Origin: Nitzschia sp. DOCU1 | Lineage: Eukaryota > Bacillariophyta > Bacillariophyceae > Bacillariales > Bacillariaceae | Direction of reading: 5' to 3' | DNA length: 64,000 nt | NCBI GenBank assembly: GCA_951394045.1 | Contig: OX595994.1 | Span: 1,240,001-1,304,000, forward strand | Shown: piece after piece, positions 29,544-39,638 of the stretch | How the letters are laid out: every line of letters begins with the position of its first letter | Position numbering within the stretch: the first letter of the stretch is position 1 | The notes under the pieces: model-generated | Database searches by the model: none | What the model saw: the letters and a program-made list of their open reading frames with translations, nothing else | Told to the model about the DNA's origin: nothing | Made by a program: the position numbers and the translations under genes

Positions 29544-30917
29544 CTACACAAAACTCGCCAATAGCAAGACGACAGTCAGCAGACCCTCTTCCACCGCTTT
29601 TTGGACAAGATCGGGATCTCGGCCCTCAGTACGAAACACCTGCCATCCACGTCGGAACTGCAGGGCTCCTCCCAACACAGCCAGCAATATTCGTCGCATA
29701 CTAACATCACCGGCAAGCCAATTGCCCAAAGGCCCCACCAGTGCCAATCCAGCCACCCCCACCGAGCAAGTCAACGCCATGGCACTTGCAAACTTCGTCC
29801 CATACACCACCGGGACCGTTCTCACCCCATGATGGCTATCGTCTTGTACATCATTGATATCCATGGTGATTTCCCGCCCCAGAATTCCGACAAACAACAT
29901 GGAAACAACGCGTAGCAGGGGCGACCATCCCGCGGTAGCAGCCGTTCCGGCGACAGAAACAGCCGCCACGCCACTCGTTAGTGGACTGAGAGCAATGAGA
30001 CTAGCACAAACGGCATTCTTGAGCCAAGTGCGGGGCTTGAGGTGTTGCGTGTACCAGAACGTAAGCATCAAACCCATCACTACTGCTAGTCGAGCGGGAA
30101 CACCAGGCACCATGGCCACGCAAACCAAAGCAGCCGCATATAGATAACTCAAGAATCGCTTTGCCACGTTCAGGGGCAAACGGCTGGGTGTATTCAGGGG
30201 TTGAAACGGTTTGTTGGAATCATGGCCCAGTTTGAAGTCATAGTAATCGTTCACTAGCATAGATGTAGATGACGTCAATAAGAGTGCCATCAAAGTGATC
30301 ATCATGCTGGGCTTGAAGAGAATGCTCCAGTATGATGCCGTGTCGTCAACAGCTAGATAGGTCCCCAGCATGTGAAACAGAAACACAGCAGGAAGATTCG
30401 ATGGTCGAGTCATCGCCCAGAGATCTGGCAAGCATGATCGAACAGTGAGCTTGGGAGAGCTCTTCGGCAAAGAATGATCCACGTAGCCATGGGAGAGGGG
30501 ATGGATGGAAGTGGACGCAGTCATTAGTACCGAAGAATTCGTGGAGGCTACCGCCACTGACGCCCCTGAAGACAATTTGTGGGTAGACAATCCAGGGAAC
30601 GACTCCTTGTCGTCTTCGGCAGAAGCCTTCGATGTCATCTCTATTTCATCCCCCTCCTGAGTTTTGTTTTTCATGCTTGCGCTGCCTTCCGTATCTTCAC
30701 TGGTTGCTTCTAGTTCATGTTCTTCGTTAACGTAGAAACGAATGACTCTGTACTTTTTCTTTCCAACATCACGAGCCAAACGCTTGTTATTAGAGTGATC
30801 CCATGGACGAGCTAATCCACGAGCGGAAAAGCCCTCGACAGCTGCAAGGAACCCTCCCTTATCTGCGGCATTCAGAATGCTCCACAGGAGTAGTGTCAAC
30901 GCAAAGAACGACTTCAT
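29544..30917 (-). CDS. UbiA-family prenyltransferase, organelle-targeted
   Basis: A single exon of 457 residues. The leader MKSFFALTLLLWSILNA is signal-peptide-like, followed by a basic stretch and a low-complexity acidic region to about residue 165. The rest has 8-9 hydrophobic helices with the two Asp-rich UbiA motifs: NDYYDFKLGHDSNKP (about 221-235) and DINDVQDDSHHGVRT (about 348-362). UbiA enzymes transfer a polyprenyl chain to an aromatic or other acceptor (chlorophyll, tocopherol, plastoquinone, ubiquinone, menaquinone). The acceptor here cannot be told. The leader suggests the plastid, where several such enzymes work. The start is the first ATG, with no in-frame alternative upstream. 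Confidence 0.82.
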   Translation of the reverse strand: MKSFFALTLLLWSILNAADKGGFLAAVEGFSARGLARPWDHSNNKRLARDVGKKKYRVIRFYVNEEHELEATSEDTEGSASMKNKTQEGDEIEMTSKASAEDDKESFPGLSTHKLSSGASVAVASTNSSVLMTASTSIHPLSHGYVDHSLPKSSPKLTVRSCLPDLWAMTRPSNLPAVFLFHMLGTYLAVDDTASYWSILFKPSMMITLMALLLTSSTSMLVNDYYDFKLGHDSNKPFQPLNTPSRLPLNVAKRFLSYLYAAALVCVAMVPGVPARLAVVMGLMLTFWYTQHLKPRTWLKNAVCASLIALSPLTSGVAAVSVAGTAATAGWSPLLRVVSMLFVGILGREITMDINDVQDDSHHGVRTVPVVYGTKFASAMALTCSVGVAGLALVGPLGNWLAGDVSMRRILLAVLGGALQFRRGWQVFRTEGRDPDLVQKAVEEGLLTVVLLLASFV

Positions 30918-31671
30918 TCTTGATTGTTTTAGTATGCCAGGCGGCTACTAGAGCGTTGGATTAAAGAAATTGTAAGCCTTGTCCCACACAATCGCAAAAA
31001 GGAACATGAATCAGTAGGTATAACAACACTTCTCAAAGTCCTTTGCTTGACGTCTCCTCTGCACCAGCAAGAACAGAAGGATTGAGCGATGACAGTAACG
31101 AAGAAGGAAGCATTCCATTTTGACAGCAGGCGGCACTGAAGGAGGGGGCGAGCTTTTCACTCCAGCAATGATCATTGCTAATTTTATCGCAAGGCTGACG
31201 CCACCGCGTGAGTGAGTCGTGTCAGAAGGTTCTTGCCCGGCCGGCGCGGCGTGACATCTGCACTATCTATGTCTGGTCTTCGACCGCATGATCGACTGAG
31301 TCAGTTTTTCAATTTACCGCTTACTTGGAAACTTTGAGGTCTGTCCGACCTTCACACGCATGGAAATTTTCAGCCCATGGTGCATCCTCATCATCGTCGT
31401 CGCGTCGCGGGGCCGCCGTTGCTGCAATCACCATCGCTTTCGTTGTGATCAATTGCTACTTTACCAAGGTGTGTGATCTTTTTGCATCGGTGGTAGACTA
31501 GTGTTTATGGCTCAGAGTTGTGGTTGTAGAGGCGTCCGTGTCGTTGGGTTTCTCTTTTGATTTTGTTTTGGTGTTAGTTTCCCAAATTGGCATCTCACTC
31601 GTTGCTTCTCGCTTGCTTCCAACTCCGCCCTCGTAGCTTCCTTTGTATTCAATCGAAAATCATTATTCAAA
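30918..31671. promoter_or_regulatory. Shared upstream region of two divergent genes
   Basis: This 754-base gap separates the UbiA gene (-) from the ribosomal protein gene (+) and must hold both promoters. CCGGCCGGCGCGG lies near 31240 and a pyrimidine-rich run precedes the RPL35 start. A 5' UTR intron for RPL35 is possible but not demonstrable. Confidence 0.35.
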
Positions 31672-32037
31672 ATGGTCAAGGCTTATGAATTGCGAGACAA
31701 GTCCAAGGAGGATCTCCTCCAGACATTGGGAGAGCTTCGAAAGGAACTTTCGGAATTGCACGTTGCCAAGGTGACAGACGGTGCGGCTTCCAAAATTGCC
31801 AAGATCAAGTCGGTCCGCAAATCGATTGCCCGAGTCTTGACTGTGCACAACCAACAACAAAAGGCGGGGCTTCGTAAGGCATGTGAGGGTGCCAAGTATA
31901 TTCCCAAGGATTTGCGCATGAAGAAGACGAGAGCCATGCGACGAGCATTGACCAAGAGCGAACGAACCAAGAAGACGCACAAGCAAAAGCGAATGGCGGC
32001 AGCGTTTCCCAAGATCAAGTTTGCTGTCAAGGCGTAA
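31672..32037 (+). CDS. RPL35: 60S ribosomal protein L35 (uL29)
   Basis: An intron-less 121-residue basic protein beginning [19 protein letters not shown], with [28 protein letters not shown] and a C-terminus rich in Lys/Arg. These are standard features of eukaryotic L35, and the length is close to the usual 123 residues. It is part of the large subunit near the peptide exit tunnel, where it helps dock the signal recognition particle. It is divergent from the UbiA gene and convergent with the AAA ATPase gene. Confidence 0.95.
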   Translation: MVKAYELRDKSKEDLLQTLGELRKELSELHVAKVTDGAASKIAKIKSVRKSIARVLTVHNQQQKAGLRKACEGAKYIPKDLRMKKTRAMRRALTKSERTKKTHKQKRMAAAFPKIKFAVKA

Positions 32038-32250
32038 GGAAACAAGCAAGTAAAATAAACTATAGGGCATGGTGATGTGAAGGCGGGAGTACTAAACGCG
32101 ATGGGGTTGTAATGAAAGGTGTTGCGCTGGTCTGGAAAGTCACAGGCGGGTATGGGAAACTATTGATATGTAGTTTTTGGAAAGGGAATAGCAACCCTTA
32201 GTGCTTATTACGGATTTCTCTGAGCAACTAGTACTTTTGCTGGAACGACT

Positions 32251-32358
32251 ATGGAGGTGTCGTCCGTGTTTGCCAGAGTCCAGATTATAACGCTAATCAC
32301 TCCAACCAAGAAAGCATTGCTTCAAACGGCGTTTCTCCGTGGCAACTGCTCTACTCAC
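32251..32358 (-). repeat. Degenerate duplicate of the 3' end of the AAA ATPase gene
   Basis: GAGGTGTCGTCCGTG at 32251 is repeated at 32360. The following TTTGCCAGAGTCCAGA, ACGCT, CACTCCAACCAAGAAAGCAT and GGCAAC.G.TCTACTC match 32439-32525, the coding DNA of the neighbouring gene. About 70 bases are missing between the first block and the rest. The copy ends at the stop codon of the gene, so the present TAG (32351-32353) and the codons just before it lie on the duplication junction. Confidence 0.65.
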
Positions 32359-34261
32359 TAGAGGTGTCGTCCGTGTCAATGGTCACGTTGCTAGCTTTGG
32401 TTTTGAATACTGGTCGAGCCAGAGAACGTGACCCGACTTTGCCAGAGTCCAGACTATGACGCTCAGACTCCAACCAAGAAAGCATGGCTTCAATAGTCTC
32501 TTCTTCCATGGCAAGTTGTTCTACTCGCGCTGGAATCAACTCCAGCGGCTTGGAGGACTCTTTGTTGCCATTCACAGCACGATGGACGCGCTCTTGGCAG
32601 GTCGGAGTCAGCTTGGTCTGATAATAGTGTTCCAACATGGCCACCACGTCGGGTGGTTCCATGTAGCTGAGTTCCAGCTGTTTGTCGATACGACCAGGGC
32701 GAATTAAGGCTGGATCCAAGACTTCGGGGTGGTTGCTCGTCATTATGACCATGCGGCCAGGAGTATCGACGACTCCATCGAGTACGTTTAGCAAACCCAT
32801 CAAGTTCAGACGATCCTCGTCCGCTCGAAAGGAAGTCGTCCGACTATTGTTGTTGTTGCCTTCGACGTGAGCGGGGGCGTTTCCAAAGACGTTACCCACT
32901 CGACCTGGTGCCATCATGGGTGATACTGCCGCCGCTGTACTGTGGTCCCTATTAGGAAGGTCAGACGACGGCACCCCACCCTCGTTGGCACCGCGGCTTT
33001 CGCGTCGCTTCACCACATCTGTCGATGCGTCAATATCCTCAAATACAAAAATGACTTGATCAAAGTCCATCTTGGGAGTGGCATTGGCGCCTTGACCAGC
33101 GGTTGTGTACCGCTGATTGAAAAAGAGCGCCATTAGCTCATTGTTTGTTTCGATCCGAGAAAGGGGCACGTTTACAATATGGCGATTGGTTTTATGCGCG
33201 ACTGCTTTGATCAAGCTCGTTTTTCCTGTACCAGGAGGCCCGTGTAATAGCATCCCCAGCTTGTAGGGGTAGCCTGGTATGGAGTACTTTCCCGACTTGC
33301 TCTCAAACTGGTCCAACAGTCGGAGTAATTCGTGGCATTTGCGCGAAAACAGACTTTCAAATGTCTTTTCGTCCGAAAGCTTGTATTTACCAAAGACAGG
33401 ATATCGGTGACTTCCTCGTCCGTCAAAGCCTTTAAGATCATAAAAGTATCGATCATCACTTTGCTCTTTCTCAAGCTCGGACATGTACCATTTGTAGGCA
33501 GTGTGGACGAATGTATCCACAGACGTCGGCCCTTCCGACTTGAGCCGCAGCTCGATAGAATGTGGAGCTCCCCCGTCATCTTCTTCCTCTGAACCTCGTT
33601 GTTTGGGAGGCCCGTTTCCCTTGGCGGATTCCGAAATCCAGAGGTGGACGGGTTTGCCATCGAACGATCCAAGATGGTGCCATTTATTATGGACAGGTTT
33701 CTTAATAATGGAGCAGTTTTGCAGCATTCCAAATGTCGACGTCAGACCGTTGCCATTGTTGTTGCCAAACATTTGTCGCTGTGCCCGTATCGCTTGACGT
33801 GAATGAGCAGGCCTTCCCCTCATGGTAGTAGCCGTTGTTGTGGTGGGCTCATTTAGATTTGCCCCCAGAGCGTCCGTCAGCTCCAGATCCAGATCCACTG
33901 GATCGAAATCCACGTGATTATGAATGTAGAGTTTGATCGCCTTGATGAGAAAAGAATTGTAGGACTCGTCTTCTAAAGTTCCAGAGGAAGTCACGCTGGT
34001 ATTGTTGGGGGGTCGATCTGTGTGCGCAATAGTGCGTTTGTACAGACGCTTGGACAAAAAGTTGATTCGTGACCACCACGTTTCGCTGTCACCTCCGTTT
34101 CGATTCCGACTACTGCTCAATTGCTCGACTACCTTGGTCAGAATGACGGGAAGAAACATGGCAATGAAAGTATCTATCGTCGGATCGCCAGTCTTTAAGG
34201 CGTTCATCAACCCAAGCATTTGAATGCCATGGTATCCTGCACTGTTGCGACCTCCAAACAT
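32351..34261 (-). CDS. BCS1-like AAA ATPase
   Basis: One exon, 636 residues. A hydrophobic segment near residues 25-40 (FIAMFLPVILTKVV) precedes a long linker. The AAA domain follows: Walker A GPPGTGKTSLIKAV (about 340), Walker B IFVFEDID (about 400), sensor MTSNHPEVLDP, and arginine-finger region RPGRIDKQ. This matches the BCS1 group of membrane-bound AAA proteins. Mitochondrial BCS1 inserts the Rieske protein into complex III; plant and algal relatives act in other membranes. A Ser/Asn-rich insert sits between Walker B and the sensor. ATG 34261 is the first in frame. The 3' end has been remodelled by a local duplication. Confidence 0.8.
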   Translation of the reverse strand: MFGGRNSAGYHGIQMLGLMNALKTGDPTIDTFIAMFLPVILTKVVEQLSSSRNRNGGDSETWWSRINFLSKRLYKRTIAHTDRPPNNTSVTSSGTLEDESYNSFLIKAIKLYIHNHVDFDPVDLDLELTDALGANLNEPTTTTATTMRGRPAHSRQAIRAQRQMFGNNNGNGLTSTFGMLQNCSIIKKPVHNKWHHLGSFDGKPVHLWISESAKGNGPPKQRGSEEEDDGGAPHSIELRLKSEGPTSVDTFVHTAYKWYMSELEKEQSDDRYFYDLKGFDGRGSHRYPVFGKYKLSDEKTFESLFSRKCHELLRLLDQFESKSGKYSIPGYPYKLGMLLHGPPGTGKTSLIKAVAHKTNRHIVNVPLSRIETNNELMALFFNQRYTTAGQGANATPKMDFDQVIFVFEDIDASTDVVKRRESRGANEGGVPSSDLPNRDHSTAAAVSPMMAPGRVGNVFGNAPAHVEGNNNNSRTTSFRADEDRLNLMGLLNVLDGVVDTPGRMVIMTSNHPEVLDPALIRPGRIDKQLELSYMEPPDVVAMLEHYYQTKLTPTCQERVHRAVNGNKESSKPLELIPARVEQLAMEEETIEAMLSWLESERHSLDSGKVGSRSLARPVFKTKASNVTIDTDDTSSE

Positions 34262-34439
34262 GGTCGTTGTGTTTCGAGAAAATAAAGTCAGACACCAGGG
34301 AAGCTCCTCCAACTATGATATCATCCTGGCTGTCGCTGCAAAAAGAAAAGGGAGGTCGATGGTCGAAACAAGTTATGGCAAGGAAAGCGCACGACTCGAC
34401 AAGAGGCACAACGAAGAACAATGAACAACACGCGTGCGC
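34262..34439. other. 5' flank of the AAA ATPase gene
   Basis: A short upstream region with no motif I can assign. It ends at the 9-base target duplication of the foldback element. Confidence 0.4.
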
Positions 34440-34448
34440 GCTATGATC

Positions 34449-35151
34449 AAGAGATGCAAGGTGGGGGTCGGTACCTACATACCTTTATGAGTGTATATAT
34501 AGTAGGTAAAATATTAGGGCGGCACGCTCGGAACATATTTATATACGGCCCTATACATATATCGTTTTTCGTCTCTAAGTTTATGGGGGGCCAACGCCGT
34601 GTTGTGGAAGCCGTACGCGAACGGGACCATCACCTGCTTTTTTTGCGACCAGTTCGATTCTAAAATATTCCGAGCGGTCATTGCGACCAGTTCGATTGCT
34701 TACACAAAATTCTCTCGACGTCGTCGTTTTTGTTGTATCCTCTCCCGACGATGGTCATGATAGCATTCACTGCATCATGGCAAGTCTTCCAACTATTCCC
34801 GAAGGCAAGCCTCTAGGCAAGCCTCTCTCTGTTCAGCGTCGGGAGAGGATACAACAACAAAACGACGACGTCGAGAGAATTTTGTGTAAGCAATCGAACT
34901 GGTCGCAATGACCGCTCGGAATATTTTAGAATCGAACTGGTCGCAAAAAAAGCAGGTGATGGTCCCGTTCGCGTACGGCTTCCACAACACGCGGCGTTGG
35001 CCCCCCATAAACCTGAAGACGAAAAACGATTCTTATATCCAGCCTAATAAATTATATGTTCCGAGCGTGCCGTCATATCACCTTACCTATGATGCATATA
35101 TCACCATAGGTACGTCGATACGTATCTACCGACCCCCACCTTGCATCTCTT
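34449..35151. mobile_element. Foldback element with ~300-bp terminal inverted repeats (Mutator-like, non-autonomous)
   Basis: The left arm (34449 to about 34750) and right arm (about 34837 to 35151) are reverse complements, separated by an 86-base loop. The ends begin AAGAGATGCAAGGTGGGGGT on both sides. The inner ~190 bases differ by only a few short indels; the outer part (34475-34560 against 35030-35120) is more diverged. GCTATGATC occurs at 34440-34448 and 35152-35160, a 9-base target duplication. Long inverted repeats plus a 9-base duplication are typical of Mutator-like elements. No transposase is encoded. GCGACCAGTTCGATT occurs twice in each arm. A transcript would fold into a long hairpin. 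Confidence 0.82.
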
Positions 35152-35160
35152 GCTATGATC

Positions 35161-35444
35161 ATCACAAAACGAAGGTTCTTTGGCTGCAGTCGAGCTAGTC
35201 TAGAAATGGATCACCGCGACGAAAAAAAGCAATCGAAACTTCGTGCCAAAAGCCTGTGGCGCGCCGGTACCAGGTATGATACGTCCACTACGTGAGCTTA
35301 GGTATGACGTGTTTCGCCGTCGGATTGATATGCTTCGCTGATATGTCCCACTTCTCGTCGTTTCGGGTTTTGGATACCGACGACAACCCTTTCGCTTCTT
35401 CTCATTTTCTCGTCAGCCTATCAATATTATCATCAATCGTCAAC
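35161..35444. promoter_or_regulatory. Upstream region of the FKBP gene
   Basis: Under 300 bases separate the foldback element from the FKBP start codon. The element therefore sits within or next to the promoter. The frame of the gene is open upstream to 35292 but without a better start. Confidence 0.35.
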
Positions 35445-36104
35445 ATGCATGTTCAGATTTGTTCCTTTGCACTACTTCTTTCACTGCCAATGTTAAGTTC
35501 CGGACTGGCAAACGTTGAACGTCGGGCGTTTCTCTTGACTTCTGCCGGACTTTTTCCAGCTGTTGCCTCGGCCAGGTGCACCGACATTGACGCGTGCCGT
35601 GAAGCTGGAGATGAAAAAATTGCCAAGGATTTGAAAGATAATCCTGTGACCCTGTTGGGAGATGGGGTGCGTTTTAAGCAGCTCAAACCTGGTTTTGGTG
35701 GTGAGACTGTCCAACCCTCGGCAACCGTCGATATTATTTACTCGGTGTCACGTTCCGGGAGTGGTTACATGTACAGCCAAGGTTTTGGGTTTGAGAAGAT
35801 TGATATCGGTAACGGCCCACAAAAAGATATTGGTCTCGATTCTTATCGAGTAAAGCTCGGAACGAGAAACCTACCAGTTGGCATTGAAGAAGCTTTGGTC
35901 GGAATGAAAAAAGGAGAACAACGACGAATCGAATTGCCGCCAAATGTCGGATTGGAGACATCAAATTGGAAGCCAGAACCAAAATCAACTCAAGGGAAGA
36001 CTGCCGTCGTGGCGTATCAAAGAATCTTGAATGGCTTTGGATCGCAGCCTCCCTTTCCAGCACCAACTATCTGGGATGTAGAGGTCCTGAATTTCCGAAA
36101 CTAG
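35445..36104 (+). CDS. FKBP-type peptidyl-prolyl isomerase, thylakoid lumen
   Basis: One exon, 219 residues. The leader MHVQICSFALLLSLPMLSSG is a signal peptide. It is followed by ERRAFLLTSAGLFPAVASA, a twin-arginine motif plus hydrophobic stretch of the type that sends proteins into the thylakoid lumen. The mature part has an FKBP pattern: GDGVRFKQLKPG, VDIIYSVSRSG, LPVGIEEALVGMKKGEQRRI, and a C-terminal WDVEVLNF. Lumenal FKBPs assist photosystem assembly and often have reduced isomerase activity. The start is the ATG that begins the signal peptide. Confidence 0.85.
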   Translation: MHVQICSFALLLSLPMLSSGLANVERRAFLLTSAGLFPAVASARCTDIDACREAGDEKIAKDLKDNPVTLLGDGVRFKQLKPGFGGETVQPSATVDIIYSVSRSGSGYMYSQGFGFEKIDIGNGPQKDIGLDSYRVKLGTRNLPVGIEEALVGMKKGEQRRIELPPNVGLETSNWKPEPKSTQGKTAVVAYQRILNGFGSQPPFPAPTIWDVEVLNFRN

Positions 36105-36659
36105 AATTTGGCGGCTTTGACGGCAAGATAGTATTCACTTCCACTACAATAATCTAAGCTATACGTTCATGCTATAAAATACTCAAGATGTAGTACTATT
36201 CTGACGGCATGGTCGCAATTGGATGCACGCGGGCGGGAGCGACGCCACGTGGGGGACTACGGAGTTTTGCCAGCCTCTATCCATCAACTGTCAAAAACGC
36301 CTCGGACTTCTCGGCTGTTGCTTGCTATGATTCTATCTAGATCAGAATCAATTAATCTTGGTGAGCATATTACATGTTCGGAGTAGAAGTACCTGTAGTA
36401 GCATGCCCGCAGCAACCAACATAATATGAGTCATGTTTCGACTTCAACGAGTGTAACTTCTTAGTGAAAAGTATATCCTAGTAGCCGTACAAGCGGCCAG
36501 ACATCGCCCACCAGATCCACCGCATTTGAAAAATCGAAGAAGAAACATCAAACAATGGCAAAATTGAACAGTGCGGCGTCATAGCATTACAGCCTCGAGT
36601 CATCCCTGCCAGCCAAAGGATATCACTTGTATCTTCAGTAGATTGATATACAGCTCAAA
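36105..36659. other. Intergenic, 555 bases
   Basis: No gene, RNA or repeat is recognisable. It contains the 3' UTR of the FKBP gene and the promoter of the next one. Confidence 0.4.
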
Positions 36660-37532
36660 ATGCAAAGAGGTGGGAGGATACGAATTTTGGAAATTCTTTG
36701 GGTCCTTCTCATCCGAACTCTATCGGCACAAGGATGGACCGTTGGAAAGCATTCCGCTTTCTGCACCTCAAATTGTCGATCTGTACAACGGCGGATTTCG
36801 TTGCTGCGACTAAATTCCTTAGTGGATAGCTCGACTGGGGTTCCTGGTAGTAATAGTGACGACGATGAGGAAGGTCAAGACGACTTTTGGGGCCTCGACG
36901 ATCTGGAAGTTCTCGAAAGTGGTGGAACGGACTTTATAGACGAAGACGATGAAGAAAACTGGGTACCAGATGCTGTGAAAGCACAACGGAAGCCCAAATC
37001 AAAATATCTGAGACCCGCAAAAGAAGTTATTATTACTCCGCCGGAGGAAGAGCCTCCGAGCCCGCCAAAGCAACGACCGACTCCCTACACAGAAGAAGAA
37101 GAGGAATTAATCGAAGCCTTGGGAGGAAAGTATGCCACCGGACAGCGAGAAGAAGGATTTCTGGGAGATTGTACGCTGGAAGAGATTGCGATGGACTATT
37201 CTGTGCCGATTTGTTATTTGGCAGATGTCCTATGTATGTGGGGCGTTCCAGTCCCCATCAACATTCGCGACCGGCTTGGCGACTTGGTCACTGGTGAACA
37301 AGCCTTTGCATTGGTGGAAGCCGTCAATTCGTTGGATATCGGTGTCTTGCAGGATCGCTATTCGAATTCGAACTTGCTACAGCTTTGTGATGAGTTTGAG
37401 ATTGACTTGAAAGATGCTTTTGAATTTGCAATGAAGGAAGGATGGAGTTTGCCATTTGGAGTCCGAACGAATTTGCGGGTGGAACAGGAAGAAGAGCTGC
37501 TGCGTCTCTTCTCATCAATCTATCGGGGATAA
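36660..37532 (+). CDS. Conserved-looking protein of unknown function, leader-bearing
   Basis: One exon, 290 residues. Residues 8-23 (IRILEILWVLLIRTLS) are hydrophobic and may form a signal peptide, followed by a basic Ser/Arg stretch like a plastid transit peptide. Residues 60-165 are acidic and low complexity (DDDEEGQDDFWGLDD, EEEPPSPPK). The C-terminal half looks folded: DCTLEEIAMDYSVPICYLAD, MWGVPVPINIRDRLGDLVTG, then LLQLCDEFEIDLKDAF and a Leu-rich end. I recognise no family; the pattern TLEEIAMDYSVPICYL loosely recalls helix-turn-helix or plastid regulatory proteins. A plastid protein is a guess from the leader. Confidence 0.65.
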   Translation: MQRGGRIRILEILWVLLIRTLSAQGWTVGKHSAFCTSNCRSVQRRISLLRLNSLVDSSTGVPGSNSDDDEEGQDDFWGLDDLEVLESGGTDFIDEDDEENWVPDAVKAQRKPKSKYLRPAKEVIITPPEEEPPSPPKQRPTPYTEEEEELIEALGGKYATGQREEGFLGDCTLEEIAMDYSVPICYLADVLCMWGVPVPINIRDRLGDLVTGEQAFALVEAVNSLDIGVLQDRYSNSNLLQLCDEFEIDLKDAFEFAMKEGWSLPFGVRTNLRVEQEEELLRLFSSIYRG

Positions 37533-37581
37533 CTATACTACTATTAGCCTTTCCCTTTTGGAATTATGTTGATAGCCTAAT

Positions 37582-39638
37582 TTAGAAGCCCTTGCTCGCT
37601 TCGATCGCAGCTCGACGCGCCCCGCTCAAAAACGTTTTGACCTTCTCGTGATCTTTTGTTCCAGGAGTAGCTTCGACGCCACTGCTCACGTCCACTCCCC
37701 ATGGCCGCGTCGACATGACGGCGTCCTCAATATTATCTGGGGTCAAGCCACCAGCAATGATTACAGGGAGTCCAGCATTCTGAACCTTTTCCGCAATACT
37801 CCAATCGAAAGTAACTCCTGTACCTCCTCCAGCGTTCGCACCCTTAATAGACGTATCCAACAATATTGCGACGGGGTCTTTGGTAATGATCTTCAATAAT
37901 CGTTCCGCGGCGTCCTCAGTGGCCTTGCCTGTTTCCGGATCCGTCTCGATATCGACCACGCGAATCGCTAGTACTCCGCACAATTCTTCATTGGCAGCCT
38001 CCATTCCTTCACTCCCGTGTAGTTGCACCAAGTCCAGCCCACATTGTTCTACAGTCTCCCGAATGAATTCAGGCGATTGATTTTGAAAGACTCCCACCAC
38101 CATGGGTCGTCGAGCCGCATCCTCCAAGGCGTATGCATTTGCCAAGAGCTGATTCAAGGGAGACTCTTGCTCTGATCCAGACAAGGTCATTCGGCTCGTT
38201 CGTTCTCCAAATGCACGAACGGTGTCTACCACCGACTTGGCTTGTTCGGTGGAAACGCACCGCTTGCTCTTGGGAACAAAAATGACTCCAATCAAGTTGG
38301 CACCGGCTTGACAGGCAACTTGTGCATCTTCCGCATTGGTGATACCACAGACTTTGACTAGTTTCGTCCCCCCAGTGTAGGCACCTCCCACCAAGCGACT
38401 GGCGGTTGCGAATTCCGCGGGATCCAAGCATAAGCTTTTAATGGCTAGTTTGGGATCCGCCGCCCGCATGAGCGACTCTCCAATCAAACACATTCCGACA
38501 TTGATTTTGCGATAGCGATTAACGTCAAAGGCAGTGGACATTCCTGACAACGAGCAAATGACATATTCCGAGTTGGGATCCGTGTGGTCAAAATTGCATC
38601 CTTGTTCCGTCAAAAGGTCCGCGACATGCTCGGTGGTGTGTAGGTCCATTTGGAAAGTATGAAGGTTGCGATTGTTGACTCCAATCACTTTGGCGCCGGC
38701 TTGCAATGCCACTTCCAATTCCGAATCCGCGTGTACTTCTACCAAGGGTTCCATTCCAAAACTTCGTGCATGATCAATCAACTCCTTCAATAAGTGTTGC
38801 GGCAGAACAGCAACAATTAACAAAATAGTATCCGCCCCATTTGCAATCGCCTCTGTGATTTGATATTTGTTCGTTGTAAACTCCTTTCGCAATACCGCTG
38901 GCCTGGTGTACTCTTGATTGGTCGTTTGCAATCGTACTTGTGTCATATCATCTAGTCCACCCTTGAACCATCTAGGTTCTGTCAAGACACTGATAATATT
39001 GGCTCCCGCAGTTGCGTACAGTTGCGCCTGCTCTCCGGCATTTAAATGGACGGCAATATCTCCCTTGCTGGGTGAGGCTCGTTTGAATTCGGCAGCCAAT
39101 GCCATGCGAGGACTTTCCCTTTGAATCACCTGCTTCAAATTCAAAATGGGACCATGCTGGGCCCAAAAGTCTTTTATTTGAACTCTTAATTCTTCTTCGG
39201 ATGGCGTCGATGGATCGGCCTAATAATAATAATACAAATGCCAAGACAGTATTAGAACACTGAAGGAAACGACAGGATTGTTCTTCGACTCTACCAGTCA
39301 CCACTTACAAGGTAAGCTTCATAATCGAGTATGCGATTCGCCGTTATTTCCTGCAACTTGGACAATTTGTGGTTGGGATTTTGGAACCCATACAAATGCC
39401 GACCATCAAAGGCCGGATCCGTCGATCCCTCTAGCAAACTCTCCAGGGCTACCTTGAGTTGGTCTTGCGAATATTGCGGAAAACTCATAGTTTGAGTGCT
39501 GGTCACTTCTTCTTCTGTCGTGGAGAATAGTTTGGAACTGGAAAAGGGCCGATTCTGCTGCGTCGAGTGGGCGGAAAAACAAACACCAAGTGAAAAGAGC
39601 GAAAGAAACCCAAGTGATCGAAGAACCAACCAAGTCAT
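37582..39638 (-). CDS. Indole-3-glycerol-phosphate synthase / phosphoribosylanthranilate isomerase fusion
   Basis: Exons 39309-39638 and 37582-39219 are joined across an 89-base intron (GTAAGTGG...TTATTATTAG), giving 655 residues. The leader MTWLVLRSLGFLSLFSLG is signal-peptide-like and is followed by a Ser-rich stretch, consistent with plastid import. The IGPS barrel carries LAAEFKRASPSKGD (about 150), VLRKEFTTNKYQI and GVNNRNLHTF. The PRAI barrel starts VKVCGITNAEDA (about 395, catalytic Cys) and has ILLDTSIKGANAGGGTG (catalytic Asp). The two enzymes do consecutive steps of tryptophan synthesis in reverse gene order. The same IGPS-PRAI order is found in bacterial TrpCF. The ~130 residues before IGPS are unassigned. 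Confidence 0.9.

Noticed and set aside
34681..34911. 76-residue frame in the foldback element
   Set aside because: It crosses from arm to loop to arm and is explained by the inverted repeat; no transposase motif.
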